64,000 nt of DNA. Origin: Portulaca oleracea. Lineage: Eukaryota; Streptophyta; Magnoliopsida; Caryophyllales; Portulacaceae. A program made the position numbers and the translations under genes. The notes beneath the pieces were generated by a model, which saw only the letters and a list, made by a program, of their open reading frames with translations, ran no database searches and was not told the origin of the DNA. This document shows positions 45,536 to 57,222 of the stretch, in pieces. Location: assembly GCA_029582165.1 (NCBI GenBank), contig CM055874.1, positions 32,110,883-32,174,882 on the forward strand, in the 5' to 3' direction. The first letter of the stretch is position 1; each line of letters opens with the position of its first letter.

Positions 45536-47618
45536 GGTTCTTGAGTTTAGGTTTTTCTTCTGGATTTAAAAACATGGGAGAAAACAAATTTAGACCTATA
45601 AAGGAAATAAATTATGTCAAATCTTTACATACATGTGAAGTAAGGTAGATTCTGAATGCTTAGCTGTCCATGTCTATATTCACAGCCATGGAAAAATAAT
45701 GTAAAAAGGAAATAACTAGAAGGCCGGATGGTTTAATGAGTCGTAACTTCAATTTGGTTAATATTACTTTCGTGCAAAAGGATGGCAAGAAAGAGAGACA
45801 TAAAATATTGTACTGGCATATACTGAGGAGAAATTCAGTCAAAATTTGGAACTCAAAGATTTGCACTGACAACACTCCCCCCCCCCCCCCCCCAAAAAAA
45901 AAAAAAACGCGGGAGATGGGCAGCAGCTGTCTCTGGGGCTCACTGCGCCAAAGCATTTCCAGAGAAAATTCCTCACTTCAGTGCCAAAATGAAAACAATG
46001 CTAACCAATTGAGATTATATAATCTATAAAGTCCCACATAAGCCTGCCCAGACCCCGCATAAATAGATAACACACAGGGAGTGGTGGCGGTGTATAAACT
46101 ATAAAATCCACAATGGAGAAATAAAGGCTTCTTTTCAAGCCTTTCTGCAAACTTATCCAGTGCATTTGATTATTTATTTAATTCCTTTTTCTAGGACTAT
46201 GCAACCTACTGAGTTTAAGCTGCAGCAAACCATGAATAGAATTCAAACAGAAGCAATAGGGTGTTGAAAGTTAAAACTGTCCATTATGTTCAACAGCATT
46301 GGGTTAGCATCTAATTCTATTACAACAAATCAAACTGTATTGTTCATTCCATGTCAACTGTTTTAATATTTGGGAAGTTTTGGAAATTGGATGCATATGA
46401 ACCCTAAATGAATTTGATGTCCAGGTTGAAATAGAGTAATGCAAAATTCAACAAAACATATAATTCCCATGTGGCCATAACAAAAAAGGAAGCCGTCATA
46501 AGCTCTGGGATGAATGGAAGTGTCATATGCCCCAAACTTGAATCTGTCAATGAAATCATACTACAAGCAGATATTATAACCCTACTACCAAGCTAGAGAA
46601 AAGAATTTAACCACGCAATTGAAAACAATTTTATTTAGTAAAACCATGGGCGGATCTTCATTTCATCCTCATAGGAAAACTAGTTAGCCCACATCTGAAA
46701 TGTGTGCTGCAGTGGAAATCTATTTCTGCAATTACATTTAGGCATCTTCTAAGATTAGTATGCTGTTGACTTTCAAATTATATTGTGAAGTTAGGCTGCA
46801 CAACACCCCCCACCCCCGGGCAAAAAAAAATTTAAAAAAAAAATTTTAATTTTTTTTAAAAAAATCCAAAAGAAACTCCAGTGTGCTAAATTTTTCAATA
46901 GTTGGGGAATTTGGGAATTAGCACAGAGCTTTAGTCTCAAGCCCTTAGCCACTTCCTTAAATCCTCTGAACCTTACTAATCATAGAGCCTACAGCCACCA
47001 AAATTTGAGAATTAAGGGCCTTAGAAGGTACTCTAAACTATATATCGCATTATATCCTTGAAATCTGTCAAAAGTCAAAAGACAGAATGGTTAATTACAA
47101 CAGTAATGCCTGACAAATGAACATGAAAAATGTAGATTTCGAAAATTTAAAAATATTATAACATTCAAGAAGCTTTTGCCTTTTGATGCTAGCATCACCT
47201 GCAAGTTAATTTAAGTATATTATCTGAAGTTGGCAAAGTAGGCATTTTCCAGTACTTGAGCGAGATGTGTTTCCAAAATTCATTATTAGACATTAAGTAA
47301 AAGCTATTGTATTAACTGATTGCAGTATTGGGTAGGAAATCCTTTGGGGAAAGGGTAAATTATACGTAATTCAAGCAGTTTCCTGTGCTAATTTTTTGAA
47401 AAAAAGGAGTTTTGTTTTATAATTTTTTTTTAATGATGTTGCACTCTCTATGGAGCACCTAAAAGAATAAGTAGCTCAAAACCTTATCTTTTGTAAGGAA
47501 TAAGCCCTTGCCAAACATCAGTAATTAAAGTTTTGTCAAGCCAAAAGAAAACAAGATCTACTCAACATTCTTATCTGAACCTATCAACACACAGTCATAA
47601 TAATTATTAATATAAAAA

Positions 47619-48022
47619 GGGTTTTTGGACATCAATAATAACAACTTTGGGGGTATTGGATATTAATAATACAAACTATTTTCTTGGACACTAGCAGTAC
47701 GAACTATTAACCTATTTTTCTCTAACAGTACACCGTCGAATTGTTATGGTTTTAACTCATCGAAAAAATGATGTGGTTCCATAATATGTGACATGGAAGA
47801 CATGTTAGTGTCCACGTCAACATTTTCTACCCAACCTCCGCCTTCCACGTCACACATCATGGAGCCACGTCATCTTTCCGATGAGTTAAAACTATAACAA
47901 CTCGGTCGTGTACTGTTGGAGGAAAATAGGTCGATAGTTAGTACTACTAGTGTCCAAGAAAATAGTTTGTATTATTAGTCTCCAATACCCCCAAAGTTGG
48001 TATTATTGACGTCCAATAATCC
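47619..48022. mobile_element. Foldback MITE (Mutator-like), 404 bp, with 9-bp target duplication
   Basis: Two arms of about 170 bp are inverted copies of each other, with a short centre (about 47790-47860). The left tip is GGGTTTTTGGACATCAATAA; the right tip on the minus strand is GGATTATTGGACGTCAATAA. The 9-mer ATATAAAAA flanks both ends (47610-47618 and 48023-48031). Long inverted repeats with a 9-bp duplication fit a Mutator-derived MITE. Confidence 0.85.
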
Positions 48023-49917
48023 ATATAAAAATATTAATAACAATAACAATAATAATAATGATGATAATGATAAAACAATGAATGACGCCAGCATTCTCAT
48101 AAGAACCATTTATGTCCATACTAGCCCTAGTCTTCCCCAAATGGTAAGGTTTTAGGCATGTATAGTCTCCAACGGACAACAGAATTTTCATTTTATAAGA
48201 GAATAATATGCAAATCTTATCCCTACAAGAATTATTTTGGGGACTGCTTGAAATCAACCTTTCCAGTTACAATGATGAAGTTCGTTGCATCTGAATCTCC
48301 CTTGACTCTACTAGGGTGGGATCCACCCTGAGTTGTGGAGTTATTGCAGAAATAATATATAAGATCTCTGCTGTATATACATTTAATGGCCAACGCCAAT
48401 TCTGATTTTGAAAGGAACAATAGAAGAGGATAATGATGAACCATGCAGGCTCAACTAGAGATTATTCAAAAGCCACATTGAAATATGTGGGAGGAGAGAT
48501 TAATTCACATGGTGCAAACTACATGTTCAGAAAGAGGGCATTGGCAAGCAAAGGAAAATTTATGACTGGTTAGCACCCCTCGATAGCACTCTAAGGAATT
48601 GTATATACTCTCTGTGCAATGAACTGTGTACTGCAAGCATAACCAAGCGGACACCGACTTCACTTATTTTGGTCTCAGGAAGATAACAAACCTGACTGTA
48701 AGGCTTCCGCTTTCTTGTGTATGAATCTCAACAAGAGGATGGTTGTCCCTTGCTATCATCATCATGCAGTTATACCAGTTGAGAAACTTCTAGAAATCTA
48801 CACCATCCTAAAATATCCAATACTAAGAAATTTGCACAATTCCTAACCTCAGAACTCACAAATAACAATTGTAAGCACACCCAGACAATAGCCAAGAAAG
48901 GTAGAATAAAACGAGGTGGGGAGAGGGAAGAAGTAAAGCCATGAGACAGAAGATATGATCTATAAAATGGAAGAAATTAAGTCAATAAGTCAAATGGAAC
49001 AGTTCAATTTCCAAGAGTTCTTTACAACAGACAAATCTTGCTCCACCGAAGTACATTTACCAGATGCCACAGAGTCAGTGCAATACCTCCAGATAAACAG
49101 GTTAAGTGTTTCCATTTCAGAATTTGACTTTTTAGCAGGAAAGTCATATTTTTTGCTTAGTCAAGTTCTGAAATGGATTACATGCAAGTTCAACACAGTA
49201 CCTCCAGATAAAGGATCAAAGATGTCGCCATCTCAAAATTTGACTTATTAGCAGGGAGACCATATTTCTTGCACAGGCCTTGGATATCCTTCCTGGAGAA
49301 GTTACAATACAAATCCTCCCCTTTCTTTTCACCCATATGCTTGATAAGAAAAAATCAACATATAAACCTGAAGGAAAAAACCAATAATTCAGCCAGAATC
49401 AATCAACTTAGTACCACTATGAGACGCCCATCACAAAAATGTGTCTCACTTTCAAGTGCAATCAGCATATAACAGATATTACCCTAAAACCAACTAGTAA
49501 GATACACCAGCTAACAAACAGTGATTTAGCAATAGCTTTAGTACACACAAATACAAGAACAATAAATAGTTTGCACTAAAAATTCAAATCCAGTCCCAGC
49601 ATAGAAAACTCGACTGCAGCAACAGCAGCCACCACCATGAAATGAAAAACTTGTCATCTTCTTTGGCCCATTAACTTTATTTTTTTTTAAAAAAAAATCC
49701 ATGTTTTAAAAATATACATATGACAAGGCTAAAATTGACTAGTCCAGCTGACCTGAAAGTGGAGTCATGACACTACCAAGAGCCCCCATCATTGAAAGCA
49801 GAATGCAAACTGAAAACCCTATTGGGAAAGGTAAGAATACAGCTTCTAGCTAGAAACTCTCTAGAATTTCATCAAAGTCTAACTTCTGCTTGTTCTTTAA
49901 GTTTAGACTCCCTACAT

Positions 49918-50170
49918 TTCACAATAAGTGTCCCTTTTTAACTTTTGACTTTTAACACTATTTGTCTTTTTTTTTCTATTATTAACATATATCTTTTTCT
50001 TGTTAAAAAAACATTATTTGTCTTTTTACGTTCCCAACAGAACTTCTTTACTATATTTATGTTTACATTTGTCATTTACATTCCCGACACAACTATTTTC
50101 ATGCCTTCACAGTTATCTCAACATTTGCGAAAGCATAGTAAAATCACGCTTGTTATGAAACAGATGGGAT
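49918..50170. mobile_element. Stowaway-like MITE, about 253 bp
   Basis: The left end CTCCCTACATTTCACAATAA is mirrored by the right end TTGTTATGAAACAGATGGGAT. The flanking TA is not perfect on the left, so boundaries may be off by a few bases. Confidence 0.6.
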
Positions 50171-52044
50171 ATTATAGATGTCTGTTTATAGCATTGCATC
50201 CTGCTCAATCTCACAGTGATTATTTTTGGGCTGAATGATTTTTCAGCTCTCCACTCTGAATTGTCACCATTGTAATTGCATGGCATTGCCCATTAGCCTA
50301 AAGCTAATAACGAGTGTAATTTATTCAGTTCCTTTTAGGCATGCCTATGATTAAATGTCTGATGACTGAACACAGTGCACCCCCCCCCCCCCCAAAAAAA
50401 AAAGGCGGTTCCTTCTCTTGTTCCTCTTTTTGAGATATATCTAAATAAGAAGAAAGTTTAGTAAAATTTGTAGCTCTCTCCAGTAAATGTACAGATGAAA
50501 GATAATCACTACCATCATAGCATGCCAATGAATGGAGATTAACTATTTGTTAGCACAAGGCAATGACATTCCTAACCCTTGGCACACAATTCTATCACAC
50601 TTATCCCACTGTATATTCAGGTCTGACTTTTGAGGACAAAATAAGTAGACTCCAAAAGTTGTGCTAACAAGTTTATAAATGATTCGTGCAAAACAATTGC
50701 CCATTTCAAACATTGATAGAATTCTAAAAACAAAAGTACAAGGACTATTCTTCTGCTGACAGTGTAAGTAGTTGAAACATTGATTATGTCAGAATCTCGT
50801 ATGACAACCTTGATGCACTTAATACTAATGCATCCAACTGTCAAATTTTCTAAATCCTAGGCCAAGAACGGACCCCTTCTATTTCAAAGTTCTCGTCCAT
50901 TTATATCTAAAGATTTGCTTCATAATATTATTAACGAATGTGAATAACGAGAGTATAGGGCACCTTGTAGACATCTCAAAATGAAGTCAAACAGATAAGT
51001 GTGCTATTTGACACTTCCACCTCTAGATGACTGATTTCTCCTTTGTGATAATTGATAACTACCTTTAAACTGGTACCGATCATCAAGTTTCACATTAGCA
51101 TAACCTTTTAAGCCAGCTAAGAACTTTTGGAGCGTTTCGGCTTTTTGATGGGCTGGATGTTTACGTATACTATGGGAAAGAAAATGAAGAACCAGATAAA
51201 ATCCTAAGTTACCCTCCAATCAGATACGTATATCAATAAAGAACTTGCATATTAATGCTGCCATCTCAACTGAACGGGAAAATAAGTTGTTGGGCTAACT
51301 TACATACACAGTTTTATAGATTAGCATTTTTGAAAGTCTGAAATAAGACCCAAAAAGAAACTGACGGTCGAAACATAACTTAATTTTCCTTTTTCATAAG
51401 AAAACACTCATAAGCCATAAGAACAAGTAGTAACAAAAACAAATTACATCTAACAGAACAGATTATCGAGGACACTTGAGTATCACTAATTCAGGCAGTG
51501 GGGGAGGCATTTACTGGGTAGAGGCGGCCACAGCCCCCTCAAAATCTTTGTATACAAAGTTATTTTTCAGTCATGTGGTATTATAAATTGGGTAAAATTG
51601 AATTGTTTTCACATTATGCCCCCCACAAATGGTTCAAACCAGTTTACGGCCACCCTTTTAACAATAGCTGGCTTCACCCATGAATTCAATTGAATAGGAG
51701 AAAGGTAGACTCACAAAGTCGATCCCCTTTGTAGGTATGGCGATAGTTAAGAGAAGGGAGAGAGGACAAATGAAAATTAATTGGCAAAGAAACAAAATAT
51801 TTGTATTGGAGAAATATTTGTATTGGAGACATATAATCTCAGTTATTCAGTCAAGTTTACTCAAATGTTTACCCAAGCAATGAACAGGAAGGAATATGTA
51901 TACATGAGGGCTGCAGTAATTTAAATGAACCTCCTAGTTGTAAATATGTAAACATACTTTACACAGAACACAATGAAAGATATCGTCATAAAGATGATCT
52001 CCCTCATTTCTTTTTCTTTTTTTTTTTTTTGCCAATCCATAATA

Positions 52045-52289
52045 CTCCCTCCATTCCACATTATTTGTCTTTTATTGACTGTCACGCTCACCAATGTTAT
52101 TCTTTGATTAATAATTTCTTACATAATATCTTATTAACAATTCCAATATCATACTTATCATAACATTTTTCGATACGCATCTAATGGTAGTAATTTTATT
52201 TAATAAATCATTGTATATATTGAGAAATTTATGGTCAAATTTTGACTGCACAATTTCCAACGATGGCAAATAACATCGAATGGAGGTAG
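52045..52289. mobile_element. Stowaway MITE, 245 bp, uninterrupted family copy
   Basis: The left end CTCCCTCCATTCCACATTAT follows a TA; the right end CATCGAATGGAGGTAG is its diverged inverse. It belongs to the family of the interrupted copies at 8395-8876 and 9554-10040 and shows the unoccupied arrangement ACATAATATCTTATTAACAA at 52131-52150. Confidence 0.75.
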
Positions 52290-52770
52290 TGCTACATAGT
52301 AACATCAATGAATTGGGGAATTGCTAAACCTTCCTAATTCACTCTAACAGCCGCACTTTCCCAATATTATACAACAAAACTGGATTGACAGAGAGCCCAA
52401 ATTATATGCAGCTTTACCTCTAAATGAAACCCATGACTTATCACTCCAATAAGAGCCAAGTGTCTCATTATATCATAAATTTCACAAAAGCATTGCAGTA
52501 ATAACAAAATGAAGCTGCCCTGCTTCATTTTAAGCAACAAAACCACAAATCTATTTGCCCCATATGTAGTGCCTTTTAGCTGTAGCTTAGTGAGCTAGGG
52601 ATAAAATGACCGTAACAACTAACAATAACCCCAAAGCTTAATGATCAACTAAACAGAAAATTCAAAGCTCTTTCCCAGGAATAATAATATATCGCGAAAA
52701 CCAAGATCAAAAAATCAAATGTAAAGTACTGTAATTGACACACACATAAATTAATTGAAGGATGAAGAAC

Positions 52771-52940
52771 CTTTGAAGCTCGATTAAATCTTGGGAAAAA
52801 TTGGATGCAAAACACGAATCAGCTGAGAATCAAGGATGAATTGATGAATTACCAGCTGCACTCGGTGCGAGAAAGATGATTCGAGATAGAGAGAAGGCAA
52901 TCGAAGAGAGAGAAATTTAGGGCTTGATGCTACTGTACTT
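52771..52940 (-). other. 5' UTR exon and transcription start region of the minus-strand gene
   Basis: Read on the minus strand the segment holds AAGCCCTAAATTTCTCTCTC, a telo-box-like motif next to a CT-rich run typical of plant 5' leaders. It ends GCTTCAAAG before the donor GTTCTTC. No ATG opens a long frame. The transcription start is estimated from composition and could differ by tens of bases. Confidence 0.5.
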
Positions 52941-53528
52941 TGAATTGATAGAGGGGTCTGTTTTTTGAAGATTGATTTTCTTTTTCTTTTAATTTATTCC
53001 TTTTTCTTTTTCTTTTCCTTTTCCTTTTCCTTTGTTTTTTTGTTCACTGTTTCTGTCTGTACTTCTGTTTCCAGGGGCGCGAGATCCTGGAAAATAAAAC
53101 TATTAATAAAATAAAATGATTAATGAGCGCGAAAAAAGGAAATTACAGTTGGATTACACTAAAAAGCAGTTGAAATTCCCGTTTTGATGAGACCAACTAT
53201 CTTATCTTATATCTGTACAAATATTTTTTTTTTGGGTTGGATAAAGAAAATTACAACACATTTTTAATTGTCTTATTTTAGCGTAAAATTATATCAATAT
53301 ATTTTTTTTGAGAATATATATAATTAATCTGTATAAATATAAAATTACTTATGAATTATATAAAATTTAAAGTGTTAACTATCATTTTCAGAATTACAAA
53401 AATACGTAACAATTGAAATTGATTCAAGTAGTGTCATTTGCATTCGCTGATATATTCGTCGAAATTAAGTTCTTTATAATTCATAATTTAAACATAATTG
53501 TAAAAAAATTGTTTTAAGAATCATAATT
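52941..53528. other. Upstream region of the minus-strand gene; promoter expected here
   Basis: It contains a long C/T-rich run on the plus strand (52976-53045) and AT-rich DNA beyond. No clear TATA box could be chosen. No other gene seen. Confidence 0.4.
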
Positions 53529-53720
53529 AGGGGTGGGCATAACAGGTTAACCGCATTTGCGGCTAACCGCTTTTGAGGTTTTTGGATTTTGAAAACCTAA
53601 ACCGATACCGCAAAGTGCGGTTAACCGCTTTTGAAATCTGGAAACCTAAACCAAACCGAAACCGCCACTTAGATGCGGTTAACAGCTTTCAATATATGGT
53701 TTACGCTTAACCGGTTTCCT
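53529..53720. mobile_element. Fragment of a hAT-like MITE
   Basis: It starts TAGGGGTGGGCATAACAGG, like hAT-type ends, and contains repeated inverted GGTTAACCGC/GCGGTTAACC motifs. The right end and target duplication were not found, so the fragment is probably truncated. Confidence 0.45.
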
Positions 53721-53810
53721 AGAAATTTACAATAACATTTATGGAAGTAAATGCAACCATATTGCTAATAAATTCACATTTCGATATCATCGCTCTTTGG
53801 ATAAAAGGTA

Positions 53811-54303
53811 TGTTAGAAAGTAGCCAAAATTACCCAGTCTCTTTATTCCACAATTATTTGTTTCCTAATTGTATTAGGATATTATTTAGATTTCCTTATC
53901 ATGTTGGGTTTCCTAATTTTATTAGATTCTAAATCTAATTGGAGTGAGAGTCAAGTTAGGGTTAGGGTTTTAGGTGTGTCGTCCCTATAAAAGGGAGTCT
54001 TCTCCATCTTTTGTAGTCATCCCAAAAAAATTCAGTAGTTTTCGTATTCCTATTGGTAAGAGTAATTGTGAGAGTTTGTGTTGGTTGTTCTACTCTCTTG
54101 GTGTTGATCTCGGGGTGAGATTGTTTGTTGTACTCTCTACCAATAGTGGATTCGTTTGTGTTTGTGTCGCCCGTGGTTTTTTCCCGATTTGGGTTTCCAC
54201 GTTAAATTTTTGTCCTCTTTAATATTGCATTTATTTTTCTCGATTTATTGTAGTCATCTTATTTTCACTTCCGCAAATTAATTTGCTCAATATAACTCTA
54301 ACA
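53811..54303 (+). mobile_element. 5' LTR of the short copia derivative
   Basis: TG...CA boundaries, 493 bp. It includes a strong TATA box, CCCTATAAAAGGG, at about 53983-53995. Confidence 0.9.
53986..53993 (+). promoter_or_regulatory. TATA box of the copia LTR promoter
   Basis: TATAAAAG within the 5' LTR; the same box is conserved in the 3' LTR at 55856-55863. Confidence 0.7.
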
Positions 54304-54305
54304 AG

Positions 54306-54318
54306 TGGTATCAGAGCC
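54306..54318 (+). other. Primer-binding site, tRNA-iMet
   Basis: TGGTATCAGAGCC, two bases after the 5' LTR. Confidence 0.9.
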
Positions 54319-54329
54319 TTGGTTATAGG

Positions 54330-55511
54330 ATGTCTACAGTCACTAAATTCGATATCGAGAAGTTTGATGGCAAGATCAGCTTCAGTTTGTGGAGGATCAA
54401 GATGAGACCTGTTCTTACGCAGAGTAGATTAAAGAAAGTACTCGGTACGAAGCCAGCCAATATTGAAAAGGAGGAATGGGAGGAGCTTGATGATAGAGCT
54501 CTTACGGCAATTCAGTTATGTTTAGCAGATTTAGTTCTTGGTGAGGTGGTTCATTGTAAGTCTACTGCTGATCATTGGCTAAAGTTAGAACAACTTTACA
54601 TGACTAAGAGTCTTATTAACCAAATTCGACTGAAGGAGCGTTTGTACACTATTCGCATGGCTGAAGGAACACCCATCCAAAACCATCTTAATGAGTTTAA
54701 TTCGATTTTGATAGATTTGGAAAATTTGGAGGTGGAAATTGATGATCAGGATAAGGCCATTCTTTTGGTTATTTCCCTACCCCATTCGTTTAGACAGTTC
54801 AAGGAAATTATGCTCTACAATAATACTGAATTTTTGAGTTATAAGGATATCAAGTCAAATTTACTGTCTAAGAAAAAATTGATCTTGAAGTGTGTTCTAA
54901 TGGCAAAGCTGAAGGCTTTTCATTTGTGCGGGAGTATGTCGAAAAAGAAAGGCTCTAAGTCTAAATTTGTGGGTGACTGCTACTATTGTAAGAAACCTGG
55001 ATACAAAATTTCTGAATGTTGTAAGTTGAAATCGAGAAAGGAAAAAGAAGGTGAAGCTGCAATAGTGGAAGATGAGTCAGATGGTGATGCTTTTCTTGCT
55101 TCTCAAGAGAAGGGAAGTCTGTCTGAATGGGTCTTGGATTCTGGATCTAGTTATCATGTATGTCCTAACAAAGATTTGTTTTCTACATATGATCCTGTTG
55201 ATTCTTGTGTTGTTAATTTGGCTAATGATAGCCAGTGTGAGATTGCTGGAATCGGTACAGTTCAGATCAAGACTCAGGATGGTGCTATCAGGACACTAAC
55301 AGAAGTTCGACATGTCCCTGGTATGAAGCGTAATCTGATCTCTTTAAGTGTACTTGACTCCAAAGGGATAAGGTACTCAGGTGAAGGTGGAGTTTTGAAA
55401 GTGTCCAAGGGTTCTGAAATTCTTTTAAAGGGTTTGAGGCGCAAAGGTCTATATATCCTGCAAGATTCAACAGTTTCAGGTAACTCTTTTGAAGATGATC
55501 TAGATGTGTAG
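54330..55511 (+). CDS. Copia Gag-protease protein (393 aa), C-terminally truncated
   Basis: The N-terminal 200 residues match plant copia Gag (FDIEKFDGKISFSLWRIKM near the start; LKERLYTIRMAEGTPIQNHL around 95-115). The zinc knuckle at about 217-230 is CYYCKKPGYKISEC, where the expected His is Tyr, so metal binding is doubtful. The protease motif DSGSSYH starts at D270. The protein ends soon after the pre-integrase region (KGLYILQDSTVSG) with a stop at 55511, well short of a full copia polyprotein. The whole frame is open despite LTR divergence of a few percent, suggesting either recent loss of the rest or retained usefulness. The start Met directly follows the primer site. Confidence 0.88.
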   Translation: MSTVTKFDIEKFDGKISFSLWRIKMRPVLTQSRLKKVLGTKPANIEKEEWEELDDRALTAIQLCLADLVLGEVVHCKSTADHWLKLEQLYMTKSLINQIRLKERLYTIRMAEGTPIQNHLNEFNSILIDLENLEVEIDDQDKAILLVISLPHSFRQFKEIMLYNNTEFLSYKDIKSNLLSKKKLILKCVLMAKLKAFHLCGSMSKKKGSKSKFVGDCYYCKKPGYKISECCKLKSRKEKEGEAAIVEDESDGDAFLASQEKGSLSEWVLDSGSSYHVCPNKDLFSTYDPVDSCVVNLANDSQCEIAGIGTVQIKTQDGAIRTLTEVRHVPGMKRNLISLSVLDSKGIRYSGEGGVLKVSKGSEILLKGLRRKGLYILQDSTVSGNSFEDDLDV

Positions 55512-55588
55512 TGTATGGTTGGATCAGGTGAAGAAGAAAGGAATAGCTAAGTCTAAGAGGAGCTTTGACTTAGCGGGTAGTCTTTGAG

Positions 55589-55631
55589 CGCCCTTCTGGG
55601 CGTTGCCCTACGGGGCTCTACCCTTCGGGGT
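55589..55631 (+). other. Three consecutive GC-rich hairpins with tetraloops
   Basis: The elements are CGCCC-TTCT-GGGCG, GCCC-TACG-GGGC and ACCC-TTCG-GGGT within 43 bases. TACG and TTCG belong to the very stable UNCG tetraloop class in RNA. They lie between the end of the Gag-protease ORF and the 3' LTR, in a GC-rich island unlike the rest of the element. Confidence 0.75.
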
Positions 55632-55679
55632 TTGGTGGCGGCGACAAGATTTGGAATAATTTTGGTCCAAGGTGGAGAT

Positions 55680-56173
55680 TGTTAGAAAGTGACCCAAAAT
55701 TACCCAGTCTCTTGATTCCACAATTATTTGTTTCCTAATTGTATTAGGATATTATTTAGGTTTCCTTATCATGTTGGGTTTCCTAATTTTATTAGATTCT
55801 AAATCTAATTGGAGTGGGAGTTAAGTTAGGGTTAGGGTTTTAGGTGTGTCCTCCCTATAAAAGGGAGTCTTCTCCATCTTTTGTAGTCATCCCAAAAAAA
55901 TTCAGTAGTTTTTGTATTCCCATTGGTAAGAGTAATTGTGAGAATTTGTGTTGGTTGTTCTACTCTCTTGGTGTTGATCTCGGGGTGAGATCGTTCATTG
56001 TACTCTCTAGCAATAGTGGATTCGTTTGTGCTTGTGCCGCCCGTGGTTTTTTCCCGATTTGGGTTTCCATGTTAAATTCTTGTCCTCTTTAATATTGCAT
56101 TTACTTTTCTCGATTTATTGTAGTCATCTTATTTTCGCTTCCGCAAATTAATTTGCTCGATATAACTCTAACA
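55680..56173 (+). mobile_element. 3' LTR of the short copia derivative
   Basis: 494 bp, preceded by GGTGGAGAT, a weak polypurine tract common in plant copia elements. Confidence 0.9.
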
Positions 56174-56524
56174 AGTTAAGCATACGAATGTTTTAAAATC
56201 AAATATATCTTAATTTAGCTTTTGGATCCGAACTTTTAACGCTTGATCTTTTATTTTCCAACATTTCACCTTTGTAATTCTTCAAGAGTCATCATAATTG
56301 TTACACCGGTGACCGGACTTTATATGGACCAAAGCCAACCCCTCCATCCCCCCTCCCCCCCAAACAAAAAAAACTTTTTTATATAATTAGTTTTTCGGTT
56401 TTGCAGTGTTAAAAATTAATCTTTACTAGATTTTTAATGTGTCCTCTCTAAATTAACTAAACTAGTTGTGACCCCCTTTATATATTGGTTTCATCTCTGT
56501 GTTAGACCTAAATGACAATTACAT
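56174..56524. other. Spacer with C-rich tract; no gene seen
   Basis: A C-rich run at about 56340-56365 and AT-rich DNA. No ORF or transposon end recognised. Confidence 0.4.
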
Positions 56525-56618
56525 ATTGTTTGGTTGGATTTAATGCACTGACGTTATAATGCAATCAACAATAGAATGTAATCAAACTATGCAATGTGTA
56601 ACGTAATAAATCAATAAA

Positions 56619-56918
56619 GGGGGTGTTTGGCTACCCAACTTTTTGGGCAGCTTTTATCTTTTTGGATAACTTTTAGCTTTTTGACTAAGGTTAAAAAGCT
56701 ACTTGAGTGTTTGGTAAGTAACTTTTTATATTAGCTTTTTGGACCCAAAAAGCTAGTTTTCGAAAAGCTACTTGATGAAGCTTTTTGAGGTAACTTTCCA
56801 CAAAAAGTTATTTTACCAAACACTTTTTCCTGCAATCAGTTAACTCAAACAGCTAAAGTCAAACAGTTAATCTAAAAAGCTAATAGCTACCAGCTATCAA
56901 CTGGTTGCCAAACAAGGC

Positions 56919-56919
<1 letters not shown>
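56619..56919. mobile_element. Nested hAT-type MITE, about 300 bp
   Basis: The left end GGGGGTGTTTGGCTACCCA and right end, minus strand, GGCCTTGTTTGGCAACCAG form terminal inverted repeats typical of plant hAT MITEs. The interior is rich in AAAAGCTA/TAGCTTTT palindromes. Confidence 0.65.
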
Positions 56920-56953
<34 letters not shown>

Positions 56954-56955
56954 GG
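56919..56955. repeat. (GA)n followed by poly-G
   Basis: About 12 GA units and 13 G residues next to the nested hAT MITE. Confidence 0.95.
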
Positions 56956-57222
56956 CTTGTGAGAAAACCAAAAAAAAAAAACTTAAATAGTGGATTATTA
57001 TATCAATATGTAAGTTATATATGATGATATGTTGTGATATTGTTGATGTTGTAATCAAAATAACATAGGTACGTGAGTGTTATCACAATTACATTGTTAC
57101 TTTCAATTACATTATTAGATATTATTTTATTTACAATGCTCAAAATGCAACCAAACATTGTAATGCAAATAACAACATTATTATGATTACATTATATGGT
57201 TGATTACATGCAACCAAACAAG

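Larger units (their letters stand above)
45560..52770 (-). other. First intron (7.2 kb) in the 5' UTR of the minus-strand gene
   Basis: The intron is bounded by the AG before 45559 and a GT after the 5'-UTR exon at 52771. It contains poly-C/poly-A tracts (45887-45906, 46804-46860, 50380-50403), a foldback MITE and two Stowaway-type MITEs. Many short ORFs here are unsupported. A missing upstream coding exon cannot be excluded. Confidence 0.55.
53811..56173 (+). mobile_element. Short Ty1/copia derivative (Gag and protease only), 2.4 kb
   Basis: Two LTRs of 493-494 bp (TGTTAGAAAG...ATAACTCTAACA) enclose a primer site TGGTATCAGAGCC and one ORF. The flanks AGGTA and AGTTA (53806-53810 and 56174-56178) look like a 5-bp target duplication with one change. 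Integrase, RT and RNase H are missing. The LTRs differ at roughly 15-20 positions by eye, so the insertion is older than the chromovirus. The gag type resembles Tork/Tnt1-like copia elements. Confidence 0.9.
56525..57222. mobile_element. hAT-like MITE containing a second hAT-like MITE
   Basis: The outer ends GTTTGGTTGGATTTAATGCA (left) and, on the minus strand, GTTTGGTTGCATGTAATCAA (right) are inverted repeats, and the interior shows several TAATGCAATC-like motifs. It is interrupted by 56619-56919 and a purine tract. The 8-bp target duplication was not confirmed. Confidence 0.6.

Noticed and set aside
45886..45906. Poly-C/poly-A tract as a regulatory site
   Set aside because: Simple homopolymer, repeated at 46804 and 50380; more likely slippage or assembly noise than a signal.
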